From Bradyrhizobium vignae (GTDB lineage Bacteria > Pseudomonadota > Alphaproteobacteria > Rhizobiales > Xanthobacteraceae): a stretch of 64,000 bases of DNA. Every line of letters begins with the position of its first letter. Position 1 is the stretch's first letter. Shown here piece after piece: positions 28,494 through 38,046 of the stretch. The stretch lies in the NCBI RefSeq assembly GCF_004114425.1, contig NZ_RDQF01000013.1:104770-168769 (forward strand). The letters are read 5' to 3'. The position numbers and the translations under genes were made by a program. The notes under the pieces were generated by a model. That model made no database searches. It had not been told where the DNA came from and saw only the letters and a program-made list of their open reading frames with translations.

Positions 28494-28672
28494 TCGGGGC
28501 AGGTCTCCTGGCTCACGGGTCATTGCTGCTGTCCGGCCTTCCCGAAGCCGCGCAGGCTTCAGTGACATCGTTGGACAGCGGCTCGCCGCTCACAGTTGCG
28601 GGGGCAGCGCCGGCATCTTCACCGGCTTCCCTCTTAGCTCCGGATCAAGTGGGACCGGAGAACCTCGACGAC
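28494..28672 (-). promoter_or_regulatory. Cobalamin riboswitch in the metE leader
   Basis: On the minus strand the leader has the B12-box AGCCAGGAGACCTGCC (28498-28513). Upstream of it lie the conserved core GCCGGTGAAGATGCCGG and GCTGCCCCCGCAACTGT and an AGAGGGAA element. These are the hallmarks of the adenosylcobalamin riboswitch, in the expected order. The expression platform would lie in 28378-28493. Binding of B12 is expected to switch metE off. Confidence 0.95.
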
Positions 28673-29445
28673 TTGGAATATCGGCAAGACAAGTCTTCCG
28701 TCAACCTCTCAGATTATGTCTCAAGCTGGTGCTGCGACATCCGCTACGCGAAGGGCCACGCATCTTTATCGTTGAATCGATGGAGAAAGGCTCTCCAGTC
28801 AGCCATATTGTAATGACCATCGCAGCTGCCCCGGGCCCGCACGCCAGATGGTGGAAGGGACAAATGCGGCTTGCGCCGGCGGGCACCGCTGCCTGGAGCA
28901 GAACGCATTTGATGCCCCCGGCTTCCCGCCGGTCTTCGAGCGCGTCCGCCATCCAGCCGCCCTCTCGACCAGCTCGATCCGCGCTGAATAGGCCTAACAC
29001 ACCTGGCAAAGCCAGCAACATACCTGACCAGCACGTTGATTTGCAGTACCAGCCAAACGCCAAATGCTCGGCGATGAAGATCGGCTTCGTCGTCGTTGGC
29101 CTTCTACCGCAAAGCGGACCGAACGGGAGGCTGCTCTCGAGCCGCACGTCGCGAAAGAAGCGGCAAACGCCGCTCTGGCCTCTTGGCCGCTAGCGCCCAG
29201 AGGATGGCAGAGATCGAAAGCCACATTCCGGCAACGATACGAACGGAACGGTTCTATGGCGGCAAGCGTGCTCCCAATTGTCATCAGGAACTTGGTCGAG
29301 GCGCTCAGCTGCGCCGTCGAATATTCGGTGCGTGCGAGGACGCATAAGCCGCGTTGCGTAGCGTTGAAGGTAAACATCGAGACGTACGCAAGTCGGAAAG
29401 CCGACAAAGAGGACAAAAAAGCGGTGCGAATTGCCGTCTATTACC
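28673..29445. other. No gene recognised
   Basis: Metal- or B12-related genes might be expected next to the riboswitch, but the open frames here (60-150 codons on both strands) have no family resemblance. The metE promoter probably lies in the first part of this stretch. Confidence 0.35.
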
Positions 29446-29461
29446 TGGCACGAGGAATGCA
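29446..29461 (+). promoter_or_regulatory. Candidate sigma-54 (-24/-12) promoter
   Basis: TGGCAC, five bases, then ATGCA: the -24 box is perfect including the following G, and the -12 box has one deviation from TTGCA. It points toward the secreted-protein gene at 29666, about 190 bases downstream, with a small inverted-repeat element in between. Confidence 0.5.
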
Positions 29462-29530
29462 AGTCTTCGGTGTGCCCAGTCCTCCTGCTGGGCATATCCA
29501 GCACAGCAACTTGAAGCTGTCGCCGGGAGC

Positions 29531-29613
29531 GAAGTTAGCGGCGCGTGACATAGAGGGGAGCGCCCGCTCGCACGGGACACCATCGGTCTCCCCGTTGCGT
29601 CGCCGCTAACTTC
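29531..29613. repeat. Small palindromic repeat element, copy 1
   Basis: The element of 83 bp is bounded by inverted ends GAAGTTAGCGGC and GCCGCTAACTTC. A second element of 84 bp at 46715-46798 has the same ends but a different interior. Size and terminal inverted repeats recall a MITE or a dispersed RNA hairpin. I cannot tell which. Confidence 0.6.
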
Positions 29614-29665
29614 TTGCGCTCGCGAATAGCAGGTTGAAGCTTGCCCGCTTTGGAATGACGTGTGG

Positions 29666-30472
29666 ATGAAACCAAATAGGCCGGCGGTTATGAGGAAAGT
29701 GTCTGGAAGACGCGCGCTATTGTTTTATCTCGGCCGATCGTTGATCTGTATGGCCGCGCTGGCTGCGACAAGCAACAGTGTTCGCGCCATCGAGAGCCCC
29801 CATATCGAAAGATTCAAGTCAACGTGGCGAGCGCAAGACGGTGAGACAATAGAACAACTTATCTCCAACGTTTCGAAGGTGGCACTTTTTGTCCCTCGAA
29901 TGTGGGGCGTCATTGAACTTGACCAAAACGACTATGTTTTCGTTATGTGGACCAGGCACCCGGATGATACATTAGACGAACAGAACGTTATCGCCTGGAG
30001 AATCGCGCTCGACGGCACGTTTCAACTTGCGTCGACCTATGCAAAGCCGATGGAGTTGGGTTGGCACGCCCTGGCGCTCTCGTTGATCGCTACTGAAGTC
30101 AAGGAGGATGAAAGGAGCGCAAATCTTCGCTTTCTGCATGATCCGAGCAACTTCAACTTCGTGACGACCACGCAAGGCCGGCTCGGCGATCTTCTGCGGC
30201 AGGGCCGCTGCACTATTGTTGAGCCTGTTGGAGTGGACTACTTGCCGAAGCAGAAGGACAAGCCGAACGAGAAAGGCGATCTGTGGCGCGTTTTGCTTTT
30301 GGTGAACTGTAATATTCCAGGACCCCTTGCTTTTACACACAACGGGGTCATCACTTTCGAGAAGAGCGAAGGTCAAGATTGGGAGCCGCAATCCTCCTTT
30401 GCCAAGCGTATCGCGGCCTTTCCTCCTGGCTCCTGGTTCGCTCGCATTGAGCCAAAGGAACGGGAAGAGTAA
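29666..30472 (+). CDS. Secreted hypothetical protein
   Basis: About 268 residues with an N-terminal signal sequence (SLICMAALAATSNSVRA, cleavage likely before IESPHIERF). The mature part has no domain I recognise; it is mixed alpha/beta in look (VMWTRHPDDTLDEQNVIAWR, FNFVTTTQGRLGDLLRQGRC). ATG 29666 or 29690 are both possible starts; the second gives a tighter signal peptide. A sigma-54-like promoter lies upstream, which would suggest expression during symbiosis if it works. The function is unknown. Confidence 0.7.
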   Translation: MKPNRPAVMRKVSGRRALLFYLGRSLICMAALAATSNSVRAIESPHIERFKSTWRAQDGETIEQLISNVSKVALFVPRMWGVIELDQNDYVFVMWTRHPDDTLDEQNVIAWRIALDGTFQLASTYAKPMELGWHALALSLIATEVKEDERSANLRFLHDPSNFNFVTTTQGRLGDLLRQGRCTIVEPVGVDYLPKQKDKPNEKGDLWRVLLLVNCNIPGPLAFTHNGVITFEKSEGQDWEPQSSFAKRIAAFPPGSWFARIEPKEREE

Positions 30473-30979
30473 GAGAGGAGCAAAAGCCCTGTAAAATGGT
30501 CACAGAGCAAGATCGCGCCGCTGCTCCTTCTGCCGCCGAACGCTTCAGAACAACTGCAAGACATATCAACGCTAAAGTGTCGGTGCTTACGCATTCGCAA
30601 CAGTCGCGAGCCTTTCCCGCAGCCTTCAGCTCGTCAGGAAACACTCGGCCGGCACGATAACTAGAGTCTTTCTGCGAGGAGTAGGGTCGGCCGCAGCGGC
30701 GCGTGCCAGCTGGCGAATTTGCCCTCCGCCCCAGTGAGAGGACACCAATCTGCGGGCGAACCAGCTCTTTCATGCTACTCTTCAAGAGACCGGACCTGGA
30801 GATGCCTCGGGCCCAAACCCGATCCGGCGTGCACGCCGGGCATCGCGCGACTGACTGGTGAGCGTGCCGCCGCAGAGGCGGCGCGGGCGGCACACCCCCT
30901 GGACACCGGGCTTTTCCGAGTGCCCGGGCGAGGAGCCCCGGAGCCGTTCGCGAGGCATCGAGGGCCGGCTGAGTCGGCG
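30473..30979. other. No gene recognised
   Basis: Long frames on opposite strands overlap each other and show no family. GC is locally high around 30840-30960. Confidence 0.35.
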
Positions 30980-31162
30980 CTAAATTTCCTCGCGCGCATT
31001 CGTCTGCGCGTCATAGATCCGGATTTGAACCATGGGAAAACGCTTCTTCAGTTCTGCTCCGCCTGCCCTGGCGCCGTCTCTGGTCGCGAATTCGGCTCTG
31101 AGTCGGCCATCCACTTCAAGCGCGTAAGAAGAGACCGGCAATTCCCGGGGGGCAGCAACCAT
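30980..31162 (-). CDS. Small conserved hypothetical protein
   Basis: The 60-residue protein starts MVAAPRELPVSSYALEVDGR and continues LRAEFATRDGARAGGAELKK, RFPMVQIRIYDAQT. I chose ATG 31162 because the short form matches many small Bradyrhizobium proteins; the frame upstream is not protein-like. A fold of three strands and one helix seems likely. The function is unknown. Confidence 0.65.
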   Translation of the reverse strand: MVAAPRELPVSSYALEVDGRLRAEFATRDGARAGGAELKKRFPMVQIRIYDAQTNAREEI

Positions 31163-31664
<502 letters not shown>

Positions 31665-31708
31665 CGAGGCTCGACGGATACCGCGACACGTACGCCGGAA
31701 GAAATCTC

Positions 31709-31739
31709 TTGAACCTCACGCAGCGTCAGGTCGTAGCTT
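31709..31739 (+). promoter_or_regulatory. MerR-type promoter, site 2 (thermonuclease/carbonic anhydrase)
   Basis: TTGAAC, 19 bases, TAGCTT. The spacer has a dyad ACCTCACG-CAG-CGTCAGGT, close to the classical MerR-family operator. The thermonuclease start is about 135 bases downstream. Confidence 0.6.
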
Positions 31740-31876
31740 GGAAACTACGGCCACGCCTTCATAGAGTAAACGTCGAAAGATGCCGATCGAATAACGGGCA
31801 TAGTGCGTTTAAGCAGTCGAATGGCGGCGCCGGGTCGCGCGTGAACATGGATCAAGAGCGAAAGGTTATTGTCGGG

Positions 31877-32587
31877 ATGAAACAGCGCATAATGGTGGTC
31901 GCATTGCTCGCTGTCATCGCATCTCCGGTGTGCGCGGCGAAGCTCAGGGGCCCTGCGCGCATCCTCGACGGCAATACCATCGAGATTGAGCAGACCAAGA
32001 TTCGGCTCTCAGGCATCGAAGCTCCTGAGACTGATCAGATTTGCCTCGACGCCCACGGCCGGAAATGGACTTGCGGGGTAGCTGCTCGCGACGAGCTTAT
32101 CAAGTATTCAAACGGACAAACGTGGGATTGTCATACCAAGGGAGTCGATGAGTACTGGCGGTCACGCGGCAGTTGCTTCATCGAAGGCGAGGACGTGAAC
32201 GCCTGGATGGTACGCTCGGGCTGGGCACTCTCGTCGGGTCCTTACGTCATCTATGAGGTTGTGGCGAGCAAAACCTGTGCAGGGCTATGGTCGGGGGCGT
32301 TCGTCGCGCCCTGGGACTGGCGTCGCCGCAATAAGGGGACGATCATCATCGGCGCGAGCTCGGTTCCGGTCGACGCTCAGGAGCTCCTGCTCGGATCCGC
32401 CCTGCTATCGGACCCGCCCTCGTCCGAGTGTGTGATAAAAGGCACCGTGGGCCGCAATGGCGAGCGGATTTATCACCTGCCCGGGCAACTTAGTTACGAA
32501 AAACTCGACATGACGAAGCCCGGTGAACGCTGGCTCTGCAGCGAAGCGGAAGCCGAAGCCACCGGGTGGCGTAAAGCCGCGCGATGA
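31877..32587 (+). CDS. Secreted thermonuclease-family (SNase-like) protein
   Basis: The 236-residue protein starts MKQRIMVVALLAVIASPVCA, a clear signal peptide. It is followed by an SNase-like domain (ARILDGNTIEIEQTKIRLSG, IEAPETDQ with the catalytic Arg and Glu region, then EGEDVNAWMVRSGWAL). The C-terminal 60 residues (IKGTVGRNGERIYHLPGQLS, YEKLDMTKPGERWLCS) form a module often found behind rhizobial SNase domains. ATG 31877 is chosen for the signal peptide; ATG 31847 is possible. It probably cleaves nucleic acids outside the cytoplasm. The carbonic anhydrase gene follows 10 bp later, so they form one operon. Confidence 0.85.
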   Translation: MKQRIMVVALLAVIASPVCAAKLRGPARILDGNTIEIEQTKIRLSGIEAPETDQICLDAHGRKWTCGVAARDELIKYSNGQTWDCHTKGVDEYWRSRGSCFIEGEDVNAWMVRSGWALSSGPYVIYEVVASKTCAGLWSGAFVAPWDWRRRNKGTIIIGASSVPVDAQELLLGSALLSDPPSSECVIKGTVGRNGERIYHLPGQLSYEKLDMTKPGERWLCSEAEAEATGWRKAAR

Positions 32588-32597
32588 GGTGAGATAC

Positions 32598-33341
32598 ATG
32601 CAAGCAGGCCATTCTCCGAATATGCCCTATCTGACCAAGTTCGCGTCTTCGCGCCGCTCGCTGTTGCTGTTCGCTGTTTCGGCGGCTTGCCTGCGGCTTG
32701 GCAACAACATTGTCGATGCTAAGGAAGCAGAAGCGCCCCCCAAGCCAGATAACCTACTCTCCCCGGATGCTGCCCTGAAGAGGCTGATGGAAGGCAACGA
32801 TCGCTATGTCCAGGGCGCATCACGACGCGACGATTTCCAGCGCGAGCGCCGAGTCTTAGTGGATGGCCAAAATCCATATGCCGCGATCCTGAGCTGCGCC
32901 GATTCTCGCGTGGCGCCTGAACTTGTCTTCGGTAGCGGACTTGGTGATCTGTTTGTCTGCCGCCTCGCCGGCAACTTCGCCAACGATGACACGCTCGCCA
33001 GCATGGAATATGCGGTAGCCGTGCTGAACACGCCGCTGATCCTGGTACTTGGCCACGATCATTGCGGTGCGATAGGCGCCACGATTAAGTCGCTCCAGGA
33101 CGATAAGCCGCCGCCGGGACACATTTCATCCCTCGTCGCTGCGCTTGCGCCTGCGGTAAAAGTAACCCGCCAGCAAGGCGGTGACACGTTCGCTGAAGCC
33201 GCCCGACAAAATGTAATCGATAATGTCAACAAACTCAAATCGACGGGGCCGATTTTGAACGCGGCAGTTGAGCAGAACAGACTGAAGGTCGTCGGGGGCC
33301 TTTATCGGCTCGACACCGGCAGGGTCGATTTGCTGAGCTGA
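32598..33341 (+). CDS. Periplasmic beta-carbonic anhydrase
   Basis: The 247-residue protein has the beta-class zinc site: CADSR near residue 97 and HDHCGA near 155, with the Asp-Arg dyad present. The N-terminus (SSRRSLLLFAVSAACLRLG) holds a twin arginine before a hydrophobic stretch, so export, probably by Tat, is likely. ATG 32598 follows GAGGTGAG and lies 10 bp after the thermonuclease stop. The enzyme interconverts CO2 and bicarbonate. In a bacteroid it may help carbon or pH exchange with the plant; this is inference. Confidence 0.92.
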   Translation: MQAGHSPNMPYLTKFASSRRSLLLFAVSAACLRLGNNIVDAKEAEAPPKPDNLLSPDAALKRLMEGNDRYVQGASRRDDFQRERRVLVDGQNPYAAILSCADSRVAPELVFGSGLGDLFVCRLAGNFANDDTLASMEYAVAVLNTPLILVLGHDHCGAIGATIKSLQDDKPPPGHISSLVAALAPAVKVTRQQGGDTFAEAARQNVIDNVNKLKSTGPILNAAVEQNRLKVVGGLYRLDTGRVDLLS

Positions 33342-34602
33342 CGCTGGCCCCTTCGCGCGGCCAGCTACTCGTTTGCCGCCTGATACAGGGCTTCGGTCGA
33401 GTTCCGCGCAATTCGCTCGTGCATCGCCTGCATCAAATGCACGGAGTACAATCCGGTCCACAATTGTAATAGCTTCGGGAATACCTTTGGTATGCGCGGC
33501 CTCTTAATTCTCCTCGTATTCTACGTGCTCATGTTCGCAACGCGAGGCCAGCACCAAGAAAAACTGATACCGGGGGCGACACTATTCACGCCTGCACGTT
33601 GATAGCTAGGCCAACAGAGGTGGTGCAAGCAGCAAATCGCGGTACGCGGCATGCAGGGTCTGAGCTCTCGGCCTAACGGAACACGCGACGTTCCGGCAGT
33701 CTCTCAGCCGCGATCCGGGAAACCACCTATGCTCCTGCCATGATCACCACGCTCAGCCAGGGCCGAAGATCACATAGAGCAGGATGACGAGCACCACGGC
33801 TGCCCACCCGGCGGATGTATAGAAAACTACTACTTGCGTCGGCAGCGCACGGTCCGTCCTGCATCAGCCCCTGTTGAGGACGACTGACACACCCGGCGAT
33901 GGAGTCCCACCAGGTCGTACTGCGCTTAGCAGCCTGGGGATGCGCGAGAGTTCAGTCGCTCTACGGGATTGCTGTCGGCCCAAACCGAAAAACCTGCTAG
34001 CGCTTGCTGGCAGGGGACGGCAACCTCAGGTTTGACGGGATCATGCCGGAGAAAGAGGAGCGGCGACATGAACGAGTACGTCGCGCGCAACGTAGATCGG
34101 CTCCCGGCGTCCTGTACGGCACTGGTCTCAGCAGCAAGGACCGGACGACGATTGTGCCGCTATTGCTGTGCGAGCTGGACAAGCTAAGCTAGGATCCGAA
34201 GCATCTGAAGTTCGCTGAAGATAGAGGCATCAGCGGCCGCAAAGGGTGAATCACGCGAGACTCTGCACGAATCGCTTGGCCTTTGGTACAGGCGGATCAG
34301 TTGCTGCGAACCTCGAAAATCTCAAACTCTCCTGGAAGATTTTCGCCTTCGCTTGCATGAACGGCGGCACTCTTGCAGCGTCTAGGAAAGCGACTTGATC
34401 GCGAAACGGCAGCGCCTGACGCGGCCGTCACGTTTGTTGAACACCTTCCCTCTGACGTCCGCTTCCAACCAACACACCCACAGTCGTAACAACGGTACAT
34501 TGCGCTGTTGGTAATGTCGGGAGATCGGAGCGGGCTGAACCTCCACTGGCAAGCCGAGCCCGACTGGTCCGCGGTCGAGCTCCGATTCAGTCGTTCTCCT
34601 CC
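33342..34602. other. Gene-poor stretch with a membrane-segment remnant
   Basis: The only readable piece is on the minus strand near 33764-33850: VVVFYTSAGWAAVVLVILLY followed by VIFGPG and a stop. It looks like the tail of a one-segment membrane protein that has lost its start. A minus-strand frame at 34297-34932 is open for 211 codons but shows no family. Confidence 0.35.
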
Positions 34603-34647
34603 GCCGTGTCTGGTTGGTGACGGTTTGTGCCAGGAACCAGACACGGC
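34603..34647. promoter_or_regulatory. 13-bp perfect inverted repeat upstream of a sigma-54 promoter
   Basis: GCCGTGTCTGGTT and AACCAGACACGGC are separated by 19 bases. The pair lies 80-125 bases before the -24 box at 34728, where enhancer-binding proteins usually bind. It does not fit the NifA motif TGT-N10-ACA exactly. Confidence 0.5.
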
Positions 34648-34727
34648 AGGCGCGAGCATCCTGCTGGCGTGCGCACTCTGAACGTGATCTCGCTCGATTA
34701 AAGACCCAGATGGCAAACCATGTTTGA

Positions 34728-34743
34728 TGGCACGTCGATTGCT
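34728..34743 (+). promoter_or_regulatory. Sigma-54 (-24/-12) promoter
   Basis: TGGCAC, five bases (GTCGA), TTGCT: a full match to the -24/-12 consensus with correct spacing. It points toward the aldolase remnant at 34860 and the flavin monooxygenase at 35192. In this setting NifA would be the natural activator. Confidence 0.75.
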
Positions 34744-34859
34744 GGGCAGACGGAAAAGAGCCGCAGGCTTGGAGCGCCTCGCGTTCGCCAAGTCAGGAAT
34801 TCGCAACGTGGCTCGAGCCGGGCGGGCTCCATTGTGACAAATCGTCCGTTGGAGACGAC

Positions 34860-35170
34860 ATGACAAAACGAGCGGTGCCGTCAACCGTCGGAGACATAGT
34901 GCAGCAGAGGCGGATCGATCTCGCCGCCGCATATCGGCTGCTTTGCCGCTTGAGCCTCAAAGACAGCATTGACAGCCATACTCTGTCAGCCTTTCCGGCC
35001 CTCAAGACGTTTTCTTGCAGCCAATACGTTGGGGCGCTAACCGCCTGCAATCGCGTCACAGTACAATATCAACTGCGGCAGTTTCGACGATCCCTTCCGA
35101 CTAGTTATCAATCCGGCCGGCTTCGCCATGCGCGCGCAATCCAAATCAATGAGGCGCGGCGTGGGTCGGC
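34860..35170 (+). pseudogene. Class II aldolase/adducin-like remnant
   Basis: After a good ribosome site (GGAG) the frame begins MTKRAVPSTVGDIVQQRRID and goes on LAAAYRLLCRLSLKDSIDSH, the start of class II aldolase/adducin proteins. Downstream, other frames give INPAGFA, a piece from the middle of the same family. Large parts including the zinc His residues are missing. It would have been the first gene after the sigma-54 promoter. Confidence 0.5.
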
Positions 35171-35191
35171 TCAAGACACCGAGGACAGCTT

Positions 35192-36358
35192 ATGAACGCT
35201 CCACCAGAGAAGATCACTGCAGAAACCGACACTACGGCTGCGACCTGGGATAATCTGTCGCCGCTACTGGTCGATATCCGCGCGCGTCGAAACGAGTTCG
35301 TCCCCGCGCAGAAGATTCCCGATGAGATTATCGAGGGTTTCAAGCGCGTTGGCGTCTATCGGGCCTTGGCCGCCAGGCGGTTCGGCGGCGACGAGCGAAC
35401 GCCGGCCGATTTTTGTCGCCTGATCGAGCGCATTTCCGAAGCCGACGGCTCCGCCGGTTGGGTCGCCAGCTTCGGCGATGGGGCTCGCTACCTCGCTGCC
35501 CTTCCGGACGAAACGCTTCGCAAGGTATACGCGAATGGACCTGACGTGGTGTTGGCAGGTGCGCTTTTCCCGCTCCAGCCCGCCAGGCGAAGCACCGACG
35601 GGTTTGTCGTGAGCGGCGTGTGGCCATTCGCCAGCGGCTCACCGGGCGCGGATCTGATAGGCGTTGGCATCACTGTGGAAGACGATGAGACCGGTGGCCT
35701 TCCGCGGGTAGCCGTAATGCCGGCTGAAAAGGTGACAATCCGCCCCAATTGGGACGTCATTGGCCTGCAAGGCACCGGCAGCCACGACGTCGTTGTCAAC
35801 GAGGTCATTGTGCCGGAGGAATGGACCTTGATCCGCGGCGGGCCGCCGACACTCGACGGTCCGCTCTATCGTTATCCGTCCGTGGCTTTCGCTGCACAGG
35901 TGCATGCGATTGTCGGCATCGGTATTGCGCGCTCCGCGCTAGACGAGGTAATCGCCATGGCCGGAAGCCGCGCCTCAATCACTGGAGCGCCTGTGATGGC
36001 AGAGCGCGGCTATGTCCAACTGGAAATGGCCAAAACCGAAGCCTTGCTGCGTTCGGCCCGTTCCTTCTTCTATGAGGCCACCGAGGAGCTGTGGAAGGAA
36101 GCGCTGAAAGGTGCGGTAAACCCGAGCACGGCGGCGCTGATGCGACTCGCCGCGACGAACGCTGCGCGGCAGAGCGCTGAGGTCTGTAGGATTGCGAGCG
36201 GTCTTGCCGGAAGTGCGTCGCTCAATACCACCAGCAATCTGGCCCGCGCCATGTGCGACAGCTTTGTGGTCGCCCAGCACGCAGCTTTAAACGAGGGAAC
36301 GCTTCAAAGCGCCGGCCGACTCCTGCTCGGAAGTGAAGCACAGCCGGGATTTCCATGA
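35192..36358 (+). CDS. Flavin-dependent monooxygenase of the acyl-CoA dehydrogenase fold
   Basis: The 388-residue protein has the acyl-CoA dehydrogenase fold as used by group D flavin monooxygenases (HpaB/DszC/IacA types). Visible features are an N-terminal helical domain, then SEADGSAGWVASFGDGARY, VSGVWPFASGSPGADLIGVG (beta domain), WDVIGLQGTGSHDVVVNEVI, and a C-terminal helical domain ending LLLGSEAQPGFP. It lacks the catalytic Glu of true dehydrogenases, as far as I can see. Such enzymes use reduced flavin from a partner reductase to hydroxylate aromatic or heterocyclic compounds. No reductase gene lies next door. A sigma-54 promoter about 450 bp upstream suggests symbiotic expression. Confidence 0.8.
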   Translation: MNAPPEKITAETDTTAATWDNLSPLLVDIRARRNEFVPAQKIPDEIIEGFKRVGVYRALAARRFGGDERTPADFCRLIERISEADGSAGWVASFGDGARYLAALPDETLRKVYANGPDVVLAGALFPLQPARRSTDGFVVSGVWPFASGSPGADLIGVGITVEDDETGGLPRVAVMPAEKVTIRPNWDVIGLQGTGSHDVVVNEVIVPEEWTLIRGGPPTLDGPLYRYPSVAFAAQVHAIVGIGIARSALDEVIAMAGSRASITGAPVMAERGYVQLEMAKTEALLRSARSFFYEATEELWKEALKGAVNPSTAALMRLAATNAARQSAEVCRIASGLAGSASLNTTSNLARAMCDSFVVAQHAALNEGTLQSAGRLLLGSEAQPGFP

Positions 36359-36474
36359 AGTGGTTGTCCACGCTCCGCACGCCCCTCAGCAACGGATTGC
36401 CGGACCTGCGATATGATGTTCTCTTCAGCTACAGGACCTAGTGGCGTGCCGGCCTTGTTTAAACGACAGGAGAA

Positions 36475-36633
36475 ATGAGCATCTGCTTTCGGGTGAACAG
36501 ATTTGTGATGACTGTCGTCATGTGCTCTCCGGTACAACTCACGATCATCGCGGGATTTTGCCTTTTCTGTGCTTTCACAAGCGCTTCTGGCCGCGACACA
36601 GAGCGTCGCAATGCCCAGAAATCACTTCGATGA
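36475..36633 (+). CDS. Small hydrophobic, possibly secreted peptide
   Basis: A 52-codon frame with a strong ribosome site (CAGGAGAA) starts MSICFRVNRFVMTVVMCSPV and goes on QLTIIAGFCLFCAFTSASGR, which reads like a signal peptide or membrane anchor followed by a short basic tail. I know no homologue. The ribosome site and hydrophobic core are the only support. Confidence 0.35.
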   Translation: MSICFRVNRFVMTVVMCSPVQLTIIAGFCLFCAFTSASGRDTERRNAQKSLR

Positions 36634-37491
36634 ACCTGAGCGCGCGGGGCTCACGGCCGTTGCAAAACGCAGCAGCCGTGCAGCATTTACGCGGTAAATT
36701 GGATCCAGCCAGACACATAGCGACCCCGCTTCTGGAAGACTGACACTATCTGATAGCGTCTCCTTTGTGCGCATTGGCAGTCTCGAATACTCGAGGTTGG
36801 TAGGCACCCGCTCAGCAGATTCGCACTGTTCTCCTTCTCGGTGAGGTGTGCGCGGAGGTGGAGGCTTATGCCAGCGGCCGTAAGGCGCATTCCCTGCTAT
36901 TTTAGATCGCACTGTCGTATTCGCGACAAGACAGGTCGGTTTCGGCCAGCGCATCCCTCCCATCAACACCGATAGTCGCATCGCCTCGACATTGTATCAA
37001 AGTACTTACGCGCGGAGACTCGTTTGAGGTCTGTCACTTGATGGGCGGAAAGGCACGACATGCCCTTCGGGGCGTCAAGAACCAGGAGCTGCTCTTTGCG
37101 GAAAGCGGTGGACCTCAAGACGCCCTCGCCGCCCCACGCAGCAAGGCTGTTGTTGTGGTCCGAGCATCCGGAAGTCTCGTCTGTGTCCTTCGTCGCAACA
37201 GCTTTCCGCCGCGTTCATAGCCGCTATTGATGGCACCGATTGATCTTCCGCCTCGGGTCGCATGTACAGCTTCTGGTAATCGCTCACCGCTTCTGCCGCA
37301 ACGCTATCCTGTGCGGGCGCCAAACCTTCGCCGAGTGCTTCGCTGTAGGCGAATTGCCTTCATCGGCGCGAGACTGGACTCAATCCTGATCTTCTGGACA
37401 AGACGACGCCCTTTCAAAAACAGAACGCGACGCGCATGTCGATCGCTGGCAGATCCCCTGCAGCTGCCTGTGAGAGGTCGGCGGGTTGAAT
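36634..37491. other. No gene recognised
   Basis: Short frames without family resemblance. Nothing structured seen before the palindrome at 37492. Confidence 0.35.
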
Positions 37492-37511
37492 TTTGAGCTG
37501 ATCAGCTCAAA
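37492..37511. promoter_or_regulatory. 20-bp perfect palindrome
   Basis: TTTGAGCTGATCAGCTCAAA is a perfect 20-bp palindrome and ends four bases before the -35 box of MerR-type site 3. It has the size and position of an operator. A hairpin without a T-run would be a poor terminator. Confidence 0.55.
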
Positions 37512-37515
37512 GACG

Positions 37516-37546
37516 TTGACTCGCACGTGGCGTCAGATTGTAGCAT
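37516..37546 (+). promoter_or_regulatory. MerR-type promoter, site 3
   Basis: TTGACT, 19 bases, TAGCAT; the dyad in the spacer reads ACTCGCACG-TGG-CGTCAGATT. A 132-codon frame begins about 20 bases after the -10 box and a strong terminator lies at 38047, so a short transcription unit is outlined. Confidence 0.55.
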
Positions 37547-37565
37547 TTCGAAATAGCTGACGGGG

Positions 37566-37964
37566 ATGCCCGGCAACTCAGACCGGCCGCTGTCTGCTAC
37601 CGTCGGTGAGGCGATGATACCAATGCAGTCGATGGTGTGTACAGCAGATGGCGGAGCAGGTGCCCCAATCGCCGTCTGCGGGCTCGCACGAACATCTCGG
37701 AGTGCTCGCATACGAACAACAACATACTCCGTCCCAGCCTCGGGGAATGCTGGCTTGCTGCACTCTGCGGCCGGAACGTTGACGCCGTTCGAAGGGCTGC
37801 GAATTGTGTCTGTTCGACTCCGCTCAGTTAATCTGCATGACTTTGACGATCCTCAGGACAACGGAGAATACGACCTTAAAGGTTTGTGCGAGACAGTCGC
37901 GAGCTGCATTTCATCAATGTCGTCCCATCCAAACGAAACGACGCCAGATTTCTTCGATCATTGA
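37566..37964 (+). CDS. Possible hypothetical protein between a MerR-type promoter and a terminator
   Basis: A 132-codon frame beginning MPGNSDRPLSATVGEAMIPM and ending PNETTPDFFDH follows the promoter at once. The protein has no domain I recognise, and its composition is not clearly protein-like. An alternative frame near 37885-38040 ends VNVFPQITAGSSPSVGG just before the terminator and could be the true 3' end of a gene. The promoter-terminator frame around it is the main support. Confidence 0.3.
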   Translation: MPGNSDRPLSATVGEAMIPMQSMVCTADGGAGAPIAVCGLARTSRSARIRTTTYSVPASGNAGLLHSAAGTLTPFEGLRIVSVRLRSVNLHDFDDPQDNGEYDLKGLCETVASCISSMSSHPNETTPDFFDH

Positions 37965-38046
37965 TCAATTCGCAATTGGAATTTGCGGTGAACGTCTTTC
38001 CGCAAATAACCGCCGGCAGTTCTCCCTCTGTCGGTGGCTGACTTTG

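Noticed and set aside
34297..34932. 211-codon minus-strand frame
   Set aside because: No domain, it covers the sigma-54 promoter and inverted repeat of the opposite strand, and it has no clear start.
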